64,000 nt of DNA from Gonocerus acuteangulatus (Eukaryota; Arthropoda; Insecta; Hemiptera; Coreidae). Each line of letters begins with the position of its first letter. Positions within the stretch are counted from its first letter, which is position 1. The DNA is taken from assembly GCA_946811695.1 (NCBI GenBank), contig OX328126.1:86685536-86749535 (forward strand), written 5' to 3'. The notes under the pieces were generated by a model. That model did not search any database and was not told the origin of the DNA. It worked only from the letters and a program-made list of their open reading frames with translations. Position numbers and translations under genes: made by a program. Below are positions 45,350 to 55,109 of this stretch, piece by piece.

Positions 45350-46945
45350 AATTGCCTTAAGTATAAAGGTCCCCAAACACAGCAGTATTCTAACAATAAA
45401 AAAATTTTAGAAAACACAAAAAAATTATCAGCTTTATTAGGCATATTATTCTACATAGGCATTATTAGGCAGGGGATTCGACTCAATCTTGAAGGCTTGT
45501 TCTTGGTCCTTCTGTATACACTAGATAGGCTTCATTAGGCATATCATTCTTTATAGGTTTTATTAGGCAGGGGATTCTACTCAATCTTGAATACTTGTTC
45601 TTCGTCCTTACATATCCACTATATAGGCTTTATTAGGCATATTATTCTATATAGATTTTTATAAGGCAGGCGTTTCTATTCAATCTTGAAGACTTGTCTT
45701 TGATCCTTCAGTATCGACTAGATAGGCTTTATTTGCATATTCTTCTACATAGGTTTTATTAGACAGAGGATTCTACTATTCTCGAAGACTTTTTTTGGTA
45801 TTTCTGTATCCCCTAGATAGGCTTTATTAGGCAGGGGATTCTACTTAATCTTGAATACTTGTATTTCATCCTTCTGTATCTACCAGACAGGCTTTATTAG
45901 GCATATTATTCCATATAGGTTTTATTAGACAGAGGATTCTACTCAATCTTGGATACTTGTTTTTGGTCCTTCTGTATCCACTAGTTAGGCTTCATTAGGC
46001 ATATCATTCTATATAGGTATTCATAGGCAGAGGATTCTACTCAATCTTGAAAACTTGTTCTTGGTCCTTATGTATCCAATAGAAAGGCTTTATTAGGCAC
46101 ATTATTCTATATAGGCTTTATTACTCAGGGGATTCCATTTAATCTTGAATACTGGTTTTTGATCCTCCTGTATCTACTACATAGGCTTTATTAGGTTATT
46201 CTATATAGGTTTTATTACGCTTGAGATTCTACTCAATCTTTTATTACGCAGGGGATTCCACTTAATCTTGAATACTTGTTCTTGGTCCTTCGGTATCCAT
46301 TAGATAGGCTTTATTAGCCGTATTATTCTATATAGGCTTTATTAGGCGGGGGATTTTACTCAATCTTGAAGACTTGTTCTTGATCCTTCTCTATCGACTA
46401 GATAGGCTTTATTAGCCGTATTATTCTATATAGACTTTATTAGGCAGGGGATTCTACTCAATCTTGAAGACTTGTCCCTTGTCCTTCTGTATCAATTAGA
46501 TAGGCTTTATTAGCCGTATTATTCTATATAGGCTTTATTAGGCAGGGGAATCTAGTCGATCGTGAAGACTTGTTCTTGGTCCTTCAGTATCGACAAGATA
46601 GGCTTTATTAGTCATATTGTCCTATATAGGATTTATTAGGCAGAGGATTCTACTCAATCATAGATTCTTAATCTTGGTCCTTCTGTATCCACTAAATAAG
46701 CTTTATTACCCGTATTATTCTATGTAGGCTTTATTAGGCAGGGGATTCTACTCAATCTTAAAGACTTGTTCTTAGTACTACTGTATCGACCTGATAGGCT
46801 TTATTAGCCGTATTATTCTATATAGGCTTTATAAGGCAGGAGATACTACTTAATCTTGAAGACTTGTTCTTTGTCCTTCTTTATCAACTAGATAGGCTTT
46901 ATTAGACATATTATTCTTCATAGGCTTTATTAGGCAGGGAATTCT
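45350..46945. repeat. 98-bp tandem array, diverged block
   Basis: About 16 units of roughly 98 bp, each containing variants of GGCTTTATTAGGCATATTAT, GCAGGGGATTCTACTCAATC and CTTGTTCTTGGTCCTTCTGT. Units differ by many substitutions and indels. The array lies inside copy E; relic units lie in copy C (21380-21620, 22090-22180). Confidence 0.85.
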
Positions 46946-47700
46946 GATAAAATGTCGTGTTGTCGCAGCAAATTGTAATTACGATTTATCTAAGGTCAGG
47001 TAACATTAGCGAGTCTACATTGTTAAGATCACCGACGGCGAAGGTAGACAATTGCTACGATTTAGTCTACATATGTATATTAATTCCTAAATGTAGAAAA
47101 TAAACTTTACAACGGTTAGATACTATGAACGAATAGACAGTCGGTTCAGTCCCAAACAAACAGAGGGTTTACTAGAAATTTACCTGCTAGGAGTTAATCC
47201 TCAAGAGAAGTAACCCTTGTAGGGTAATATAACACAGGTATCTGCCGACACAAATACAAAGCCTTGCAAGAGTAGGTAGAGCAACTTTAAGATTTCGTTC
47301 ACTAAAATTTCTTAAACTGACCTAGATTCAGACATAACATAACATAGATTATATTGTAAATATTGATAAAGATTAATTAGTTGTCAACATATACATAAAT
47401 TAGCAATCAACAGTTTTCTTTGTACGACTATTATTAACGACTATTTAGTTATGAGCCGATCCATAATTTAGCGATCAAAAGTTGCAGGTGATTCCGTATT
47501 AGATATTTATTAAATATTCATAAAGACTATTTGGTTGTAAACCGATTCATCAATAAGCAATCAATATTTTTAAACACTGGATATATACTAACCAATTATA
47601 ACGACTGTTTAGTTATGAACCGATTCATAAATTAGCGATTAAAAAACACAGGTTCATTGACTAAATATTGATAAAAGTATTTAAATTGAAGAAAAAAAGA
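46946..47700. other. Spacer between 98-bp arrays
   Basis: Contains CGAATAGACAGTCGGTTC and GTATCTGCCGACACAAATAC (about 47240-47262), and TATGAACCGATTCATAAATT-type motifs repeated near 47460, 47545 and 47610. Related sequence follows the second array (48530-48830) and lies in copy C at 21660-22080. No gene is seen. Confidence 0.5.
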
Positions 47701-48525
47701 TTTCCTCAAGACTTGTTCTTGTTCAATTTGTATTTACTCTATTGACTTTACTAGGCATATTATTCTATATAGGCTTTATTAGGAAGTGGTATCTACTCAA
47801 TTTTGAGAACTTGTTCTTGATCCTTCTGTATCCACTAGATTGGCTTAATTAGGTATATTATTCTATATAGGCTTTATTAGGGAGTGGTATCTACTCAATT
47901 TTGAGAACTTGTTCTTGATCCTTCTGTATCCACTAGATTGGCTTTATAAGTTATATTCTTCTATATAGGCTTTATTAGGCAGTGGTATCTACTCAATTTT
48001 GAGAACTTGTTCTTGATCCTTCTGTATCCACTAGATTGGCTTTATTAGGCATATTATTCTATATAGGCGTTATTAGGCAGTGGTATCTACTCAATTTTGA
48101 GAACTTGTTCTTGATCCTTCTGTATCCACTAGATTGGCTTTATAAGTTATATTCTTCTATATAGGCTTTATTAGGGAGTGGTGTCTACTCAATTTTGAGA
48201 ACTTGTTCTTGATCCTTCTGTATCCACTAGATTGGCTTTATAAGTTATATTCTTCTATATAGGCTTTATTAGGCAGTGGTATCTACTCAATTTTGAGAAC
48301 TTGTTCTTGATCCTTCTGTATCCACTAGATTGGCTTTATAAGTTATATTCTTCTATATAGGCTTTATTAGGGAGTGGTATCTACTCAATTTTGAGAACTT
48401 GTTCTTGATCCTTCTGTATCCACTAGATTGGCTTTATAAGTTATATTCTTCTATATAGGCTTTATTAGGCAGTGGTATCTACTCAATTTTGAGAACTTGT
48501 TCTTGATCCTTCTGTATCCAAAAAA
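47701..48525. repeat. 98-bp tandem array, homogeneous block
   Basis: About eight units with an exact 98-bp period (ATCTACTCAA at 47791, 47889, 47987 and so on to 48477). Units are nearly identical. Two subtypes alternate: GGCATATTATTC versus AAGTTATATTCTTC, and GGGAGTGG versus GGCAGTGG. The homogeneity shows a much younger expansion than the block at 45350-46945. Confidence 0.92.
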
Positions 48526-49099
48526 TAAACTTCACAACAGTTAGATACTATGAGCGAATATGGCCGTTCAATGCCCGTAGAAGCAGAAGGTCCGCAGGAA
48601 ATTTACCTGCTAAGAGTTAAACCTCAAGAGCTGTAAATATACCCCAGGTATCTGCCGACACAAATACAAAGCCTAGGCGCAGAGCACCCCAAAAACACAG
48701 ATCCAAACATAGGTTATATACTAAATATTCATAAAGACTACTTAGTTGTAAACCGATTCATCAATTAGCAATCAATAGTTTTCAACAAAGGTTATATACT
48801 AAATATTGATAAAAAGTATTTAATTAGAAAAAAAACAATATTCCACAAGACTTGTTTTTGGTCCATTTGTATCTACTCCATAGACTTAATTAGGTATATT
48901 ATTCTATTGTAGTTGGGCAACTAAACTTTGTTTTATTTTGTTAAATAAAGTTTTTTTTTCTTGACTTGTTATTCGTCAAGACTTTTATTTGTCCTTGTGT
49001 ATTAACTAGATAGGTTTTATTCAGCATATTATTCTATATAGGCTATATTAGGCAGGGTATTCTACTCAATCTTGTGTACTTCTTCTTGATCCTTCTGTA

Positions 49100-49349
49100 C
49101 ATGGGCGTATATAAAAACAATTTCGGGGGGGGCTGAGACCATTTCCAGGGTATGGAATACTAAATATTTAGAGCTTGGAATAGTTTTAGGCAACTAAAAC
49201 GCTATTACACGTAAAATAAAATATGTTTTATGAACTAAGTGATCTTATATAATTTATTTTTAAGGGTTTTACGAGAAGTTTTTATCATCAATTCAAAATT
49301 TCGGGAGGGGCTGCAGCCCCCTCAGCCCCCCCCCTCATATACGCCCATG
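49100..49349. mobile_element. hAT-type MITE, copy 3
   Basis: CATGGGCGTATAT to ATATACGCCCATG, flanked by perfect 8-bp duplications CTTCTGTA (49092-49099, 49350-49357). This is the reverse complement of the TACAGAAG duplication around copy 2, so both derive from one insertion copied with the host repeat. Confidence 0.88.
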
Positions 49350-49533
49350 CTTCTGTATCCTCTAGAAAGGCTTTATTAGGCATATTTTGTATTGATTTAT
49401 AGAGCTTTGCTTTAGAATGAGAGCCAGATTCTGTAATTTCCGCTTCTGTGTAAAAGTTAGCTACTGTCGGTGTCCCTGACGCCTTAATATCACTTTTATT
49501 CGAGATGTTCGAGAGGAGTTTGACAATTTTCAC
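49288..49533 (-). pseudogene. Element-borne open frame, homologue of 20889-21182
   Basis: The minus-strand frame encodes NISNKSDIKASGTPTVANF and TEAEITESGSHSKAKLYKS, one residue different from copy C over the compared part (T for A in FYTEAE). Its C-terminal part reads through the MITE TIR. Upstream the frame extends towards the 5' end of copy E. The family is not recognised. Confidence 0.45.
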
Positions 49534-49789
49534 GAGATATATAAAAAAAATAAGTTTATTTCTTTTCTAAGCTTATCAAATGGCACTAGGGACATGAACG
49601 GAACCGCGCTAAGATGCTGCAGTTCCTGCGAGTTGGACTTTTTTTTTTAACTCTCATTTTTCAACTTAAGAAAAAGTTTTAAAGCAATTATTATTTAAAT
49701 ACGTAATAGGAAAATTTTAAAGGTATAAATTAAAGCTACTCACGTTTGTTTTGTGTCAATAAATTTATTTCATTAAATAAACAAAAATA

Positions 49790-51184
49790 AATTTCTAAAC
49801 AAAGAACATTTCATTTATTTTGAAGAATTAATTCAATCCTGCAATCCTGTAATTTTGTGGAATTTAGAATACATTTATAATCATTTAATATATACTTGAG
49901 GACTGAAAAGGCTCTTTCAACACTTACTTGAGTCGCTAGGCTGGGTGTGTAGGATAACTATAATCATTTAATATATACTTGAGGATTGAAAAGGCTCTTT
50001 CAACACTTACTTGAGTCGCTAGGCTGGGTGTGTAGGATAACTATAATCATTTAATATATACTTGAGGATTGAAAAGGCTCTTTCAACACTTACTTGAGTC
50101 GCTAGGCTGGGTGTGTAGGATATCTATAATCATTTAATATATACTTGAGGATTGAAAAGGCTCTTTCAACACTTACTTGAGTCGCTAGGCTGGGTGTGTA
50201 GATATCTATAATCATTTAATATATACTTGAGGATTGAAAAGGCTCTTTCAACACTTACTTGAGTCGCTAGGCTGGGTGTGTAGGATATCTATAATCATTT
50301 AATATATACTTGAGGATTGAAAAGGCTCTTTCAACACTTACTTGAGTCGCTAGGCTGGGTGTGTAGGATATCTATAATCATTTAATATATACTTGAGGAT
50401 TGAAAAGGCTCTTTCAACACCTACTTGAGTCGCTAGGCTCGGGGTGTAGGATATCTATAATCATTTAATATATACTTGAGGATTGAAAAGGCTCTTTCAA
50501 CACTTACTTGAGTGTCTGGGCTGGGGGTGTAGGATATCTATAATCATTTAATATATACTTGAGGATTGAAAAGGCTCTTTCAACACTTACTTGAGTCGCT
50601 AGGCTGGGGGTGTAGGATATCTATAATCATTTAATATATACTTGAGGATTGAAAAGGCTCTTTCAGCACTTACTTGAGTCGCTAGGCTGGGGGTGTAGGA
50701 TATCTATAATCATTTAATATATACTTGAGGATTGAAAAGGCTCTTTCAGCACTTACTTGAGTCGCTAGGCTGGGGGTGTAGGATATCTATAATCATTTAA
50801 TATATACTTGAGGATTGAAAAGGCTCTTTCAACACTTACTTGAGTCGCTAGGCTGAGGGTGTAGGATATCTATAATCATTTAATATATACTTGATGATTG
50901 GAAAGGCTCTTTCAACACTTACTTGAGTCGCTAGGCTGGGTGTGTAGGATAAATGCCAGTTAATTTAGGTATGGAAGTGTGTATTTTCTTTCTTCCCAGT
51001 ATTCCAGGTACTGCAAACCAATTAACCTAAAAAAATTCTTGATTAAAACCCTGAAAACGTTTCTCATTAGAAAAAGTAAAAGTATTATTTTAACTTTCAT
51101 TTCCATGAACCTTATTTTAAAAGTTCCTAAATAACTTTTAATTCTAAAACTTTTAAATAAACTTTTTTTTAACTTGTAAAACAA
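49790..51184 (-). pseudogene. hAT transposase C-terminal relic with expanded array
   Basis: On the minus strand, 50960-51184 ends in LEYWEERKYTLPYLN, which fits the W-containing segment before the hAT dimerisation domain. The next block reads PSLATQVSVERAFSILKYIL, the core of the hATC domain (A.q.sVERaFS.lkyIl). After the array, the last copy continues NDYKCILNSTKLQDCRIELI, as at a natural hAT C-terminus. The hATC block has been tandemly copied about 13 times (49876-50952), destroying the frame. Catalytic regions are absent. Confidence 0.7.
49876..50952. repeat. 83-bp tandem array derived from hATC coding DNA
   Basis: About thirteen units with an 83-bp period (TATAATCATTTAATATATAC at 49876, 49959, 50042 and so on). 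One unit is 2 bp shorter (near 50200). Each unit's complement encodes SLATQVSVERAFSILKYIL. Because 83 is not a multiple of 3, the frame is lost at every junction, so the array spread as DNA and not as protein repeats. Confidence 0.92.
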
Positions 51185-52298
51185 ACTTTTTTTTTAGAGT
51201 TAATTTTTAACTTTTTCGATAAAAAAATAACTGTTTCGATCCCTGATATTTTCCAATGAAATTCTCTTAGCGCAGCGCAGTTCGTAGGCAAAGTTCCCCT
51301 TAAATATCCCGATTTTATTCTTTTCCTCGTCACAATCCTTTACCACACAATCCTTACTCTTGGACGGAAGGCTAGATTCGTTACTTTTCCTCTTGAGAAC
51401 CTCCTTCTGAGCTTTTTCTCCATGTTCTGTACCGTAACCCTATCGCCAATTACTATTGGAATATCCCGAAGCAGGAGGTAGACTTATCCCCCCTAGACTC
51501 GCATAAAGGACTAAGGAGCAGGGGAAATAGGCCCCTATATAGGAGAACCACTCGAGTCCAATAATGCCGAGTATTTGCTGCGACATGAAAGAGCCCTAAT
51601 GACCCCCACGTTGCTCGAGTGGATTGGCGGATCGAGGTATAACCCCTCCTTCTCTCCACTAATTGTGCTGAGGTCGATGGGGAGGTTTTCCAGCCCTTCC
51701 GTTCCCGTCCTCCCCTCGATATAATCACGGTTCTCGATGCAAGAAAATTGCTGCCGAGAGGGGGGGACCTTTAATTTACCGGCGGTCGGGGGGGGGGGGG
51801 GGGGTTCTTTGGATAATCAATTCCTGTTTTTATCCTTGGTCGAAACACTTCCTTCCTTGATAGGAATTTCCACTAGGAGAGAAAATTTCCACTCAATAAA
51901 GCTTCGTGGAAAATTAACTTTTCTTTTCTAGTAAACTACCTCGGTAAAACCATATTGGAACAAGCACTCTACTAAACACTGGCTAACTTCTTTCGATACC
52001 GATGAATATCCAACAAGCACATACTGCAAGACATTTTCAAAGCGTGAGAATAGAAATATCTCATAGACCTTTCAAATAGGACGACTTATTCTTTATTTAG
52101 GAAAAACGTTGCCAATTTATTTCCATATCTAAAACAAGAAAATTATTTTAGTTATATATATACATATATTGTATTAAGAATGAACAAAAACTCTTAAAAG
52201 GATATTAATGTATAAAAATTGAGTAAATTTACCAAGAAAAAGTTATTTATTTAAATATGTTGATGAAAAGGGGAAGGGTATTAATTAATAATATAATC
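51185..52298. other. Unassigned sequence
   Basis: No exon or transposase is recognised. A G-run of about 14 lies at 51790-51804. The frame at 51453-51728 shows no motif. Confidence 0.4.
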
Positions 52299-52393
52299 CA
52301 AGGTGAGGAATAACCCTTCAAAGTTCAACATATACTTTTATTATATAATAAGTGTATATGTTGAACTTTAAGGGGTTATTCCTCACCTTGCAT
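52299..52393. repeat. Near-perfect 95-bp hairpin
   Basis: CAAGGTGAGGAATAACCC... on the left is the reverse complement of ...GGTTATTCCTCACCTTG on the right. Arms are about 38 bp, separated by an AT-rich loop (ATACTTTTATTATATAATAA). The only arm differences are one or two bases near AAGGG/CCTTC. It could be a tiny fold-back MITE or a precursor-like RNA hairpin. Confidence 0.85.
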
Positions 52394-52414
52394 TGTATTA
52401 TATTTTATTTATTA

Positions 52415-52699
52415 TTATATATTATTTATTATTATATATATTATATTTATTATTATATTATTATATGCAAACTCATATAGTTGAAATATACAAATAACAA
52501 GTAGGTAGGAAAAATTAGGGCAAATATTAATAATATTTTGTAGAAATATATAACTTGAAAAAATGTCTTCTGTATCATCATCTACTTTACATCCATCTGG
52601 ACAGTATAATGTGCAATGATAGAGACATAAATATTGGCCGCACCCCTTGCAATTATACTGGGTGAGCCTTGTAGTCTTGTTTGACAAAACATTTGGCAT
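52415..52699 (-). pseudogene. Cys-rich fragment, piggyBac-like C-terminus
   Basis: The minus-strand frame contains NKTTRLTQYNCKGCGQYLCL and YHCTLYCPDGC. A TR..Y.C..C...LC..HC...C..C pattern is found at the C-terminus of piggyBac-type transposases, where it forms a cross-brace zinc finger. No DDD catalytic region is seen nearby, so this is a short remnant. Other Cys-rich domains cannot be excluded. Confidence 0.4.
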
Positions 52700-53080
52700 C
52701 GCTTTCTAGTTTTGGTGCTCTCGGCTAAAGTGCTATTTTTTTTACCCCTGTTTCTTCATCAATCGCTGCATCCATATTCATACTTGATATCATAAGTACG
52801 TTTATTTTGTTGTACGTATGACAAAAATGTGGCCTCTTTTCTAAAAGTACAAATATGGTCGCGTGGTATCTATGAGATACAAAACAGTTTTAGTGGATAG
52901 TTACTACTTGGAGGAGCGTCAGGTCAGAACTGACCCATCAGCCACTACCTACTCTAGGAATAGTAAAGGGTATAGCTAGACCCACGCACTTGCGCACCTT
53001 ACACAGTCTGCGTAAGATGCTCTGTATCTGAGAGGTCTCACGCAACCATTGGAGTGTTAAAATGATATCTCTATCACTAA

Positions 53081-53400
53081 TTATGACAATAAAAACACAC
53101 AATACCAGTATCTTAGTGCAATGGAATGCACGATATTTTTGGTTAGTCCATCTTTAACCAACACACTGGATGGTTTCCCCACGCGAGAACGTGCCGCATG
53201 TAATTGTACTTGTGAAAAAAACGGTTTGCTCATATCTAAGACACAAACAGGCATCGTTTGGCCCGGCGACTTATTGATTGTCATTACGAATGACAATTTA
53301 ATTTGACATTCAACGCGTTTGAATTCAATTAGCAAATCTTTACTGGGGGAGAAATGACACCGGGTTCCACCTTTATCACTTATGAAAAGTAGTTTACATC
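53081..53400 (-). pseudogene. Helitron-type PIF1 helicase, C-terminal fragment
   Basis: The minus-strand frame reads FKRVECQIKLSFVMTINKSP, GQT, then FFSQVQLHAARSRVGKPSSV and TKNIVHSIAL. This follows helicase motifs V and VI of PIF1-like Helitron proteins (fPi.laFAMTINKsQGQT, then f.HGQLYVAlSRv, then TkNvVy). The Q of SQGQT is P and LYVALSRV has become LHAARSRV, so it is decayed. It suggests that autonomous Helitrons have been present in this genome. Confidence 0.75.
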
Positions 53401-53459
53401 CTATTCTCAGGCATGCTGAATAAACAATAAAAAAATTTCTTCATGAATGATTAGATAGT

Positions 53460-53850
53460 TAGCCGTCGAGGTGATAAGTAAAGATGGAATGGTTGGGATT
53501 CGGCTAAAGAAACCTTAATACGATATTTGTTAAAAAAATCTATATTTAGGACGTTTCGGCTACTCATTGGTAGCCTTCGTCAGCTATGGAAATGCCGGGA
53601 GGCAGAGGAAGACCAATGTTGACAGTTAAGTAACCATTGTGGAAGTGTCTAAGAAAAAAGGGCAGTGGAAGTGTTTAAGAAAATGGTTACTTAACTGTCA
53701 ACATTGGTCTTCCTCTGCCTCCAGGCATTTCCATAGCTGACGAAGGCTACCAATAAGTAGCCGAAACGTCCTAAATATAGATTTTTTTTTTAACAAAAAT
53801 CGTATTAAGGTTTCTTTAGCCGAATCCCAATCATTCCATCTTTACTTAAA
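53460..53850. repeat. Long inverted repeat with hammerhead-like cores
   Basis: The left arm (about 53465-53640) contains AGTAAAGATGGAATGGTTGG, GGACGTTTCGGCTACTCATT and AGGCAGAGGAAGACCAATG. The right arm (about 53670-53850) is its inverse complement (CATTGGTCTTCCTCTGCCT, AGTAGCCGAAACGTCC, CCATCTTTACTT). Single copies of the same sequence occur at 26270-26480, 60868-61035 and 63505-63650. They are probably 3' parts of a Penelope-like element. Confidence 0.8.
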
Positions 53851-53912
53851 AAATTCATATAAATCGGTCAAGCCGTTTCGGAGGAGTTCGGTCACAAACA
53901 CTGTGACACGAG

Positions 53913-53916
<4 letters not shown>

Positions 53917-53969
<53 letters not shown>
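53917..53969. repeat. (TA)n microsatellite
   Basis: A (TA)n run of about 52 bp, preceded by CACAAACACTGTGACACGAG. Confidence 0.95.
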
Positions 53970-53973
<4 letters not shown>

Positions 53974-54270
53974 GACTCTTATGTGGGAAGTTTTTAGAAC
54001 CCTCATTAACTTATCAAATAATAAATGATCTCGTTCAAAATCGTGAGCACCGTATGGTGCTCAACAAGGCCTTACGGCTGAACTGAGTCCTTCCTTACGG
54101 CCACACGGAGCTTCCCCCTACCCCTTTCCAGAGACTGCGATCACCGTATGAAGCTCGGTGTTTATTCAGTTTCTCGTTGCCCTAAAGGCGAGTAACAACC
54201 TTCTTGGGGTCCTCTCAATCATCTGTAGCTCTAGACCAAAGTGAGCCAAGACGGCGGCAGCATATAACGT

Positions 54271-54271
<1 letters not shown>

Positions 54272-54358
<87 letters not shown>
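54272..54358. repeat. 87-bp poly(T) tract
   Basis: An uninterrupted run of 87 T. Flanking sequence on the left (54040-54270), read on the minus strand, has a protein-like frame (VLAHFGLELQMIERTPRRLL) not assigned to a family. A retroposon poly(A) tail on the minus strand is possible but not shown. Exact length may be affected by sequencing. Confidence 0.9.
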
Positions 54359-54361
<3 letters not shown>

Positions 54362-54680
54362 TTCATCTGAGTGTCTTCAAATTTCATATTAACTACAATT
54401 TACCAAAAATTAGTTGTACAATGTTTTTTGTTTTTTTTTCTACGGCGCATGTAGAAAAAAAAAGGTACTTTTTTCTATGTAAAGGCGGCAATGTATTTTA
54501 CTTGTACATTTTGTTGGGTTGATTACAGGAACCTAATGAATAATGTATAACAACAACAATAACAAATATGTAACAGGCGTAAATAGATTCCAGTGCGCAA
54601 TAACCTTACCGATTAGGTAAGCTTCACTGGCTTTCTGAAGAGGCATTACAGTACATGACGGCCGAACTCTTTTACATATT

Positions 54681-55109
54681 AGGGGGCACCCACATTGGAC
54701 CCGAACCGATCCGATCCGACAGCAACCGACTGTCGAAAGAAAAACGAACACATGCATCTCAATGGAGGTGCCTACATTGGTACTGATCCGATCCGATGAC
54801 CACTGATTCTCGGCCGTTCAAATTTGTTGGTTTCTAGACCAATTTCGGACCGACGAAGCAAAATGGCGCCAAACCACATATTGTGTTTCCGAAAGGTCTA
54901 CAGCCTCCACATCGTAACCGATTTCATTGTATTTTTTTAAAAAAAGAAAGAAAATAAAATTCAGAACAACACTGTCAAATTTTTGTTTTTTGTTTTCCAT
55001 GTTTATGGCTGTCACCACCTGTTCACTTCACGTTGGCTGCTGTCAGCCGTTGTTGGTCAAACGAAATCGGATCGGATCGGGAGAAATAGTCCATTGTAGT
55101 TGCAACTTT
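54681..55109. mobile_element. GATCC-rich TIR element, copy 2
   Basis: Starts AGGGGGCACCCACATTGGAC with CCGATCCGATCC inside and ends ATCGGATCGGGAGAAATAG then TGTAGTTGCAACTTTA. The interior shares CTACAGCCT, AACCGATT and CAGAACAACACTGTCAA with copy 1. At 429 bp it is the uninterrupted form. It also has an internal repeat of the left end (GGAGGTGCCTACATTGGTAC, about 54765). Confidence 0.7.

Larger units (their letters stand above)
41838..49648 (-). mobile_element. Helentron-like element, family 1, copy E (7.8 kb composite)
   Basis: On the minus strand the 5' end near 49648 is an A-run, GTCCAACTCGCAGGAACTGC, with TTAGCGCGGTTCCG inside. The 3' end at 41838 is the hairpin GGTTCCTCCCTAT...GGGAGGAACC and GCGCTAAAA. 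In order from the 5' end it contains an open frame (49288-49533), the hAT-type MITE (49100), 98-bp arrays, a second open frame (44225-44587), a mariner end (43172-43290) and (TA)n (41979-42066). Copy C has most of these modules in the same order. The extra length is mainly array expansion. Confidence 0.68.

Noticed and set aside
54166..54387. Poly-lysine / poly-phenylalanine frames
   Set aside because: Produced by the 87-bp homopolymer.
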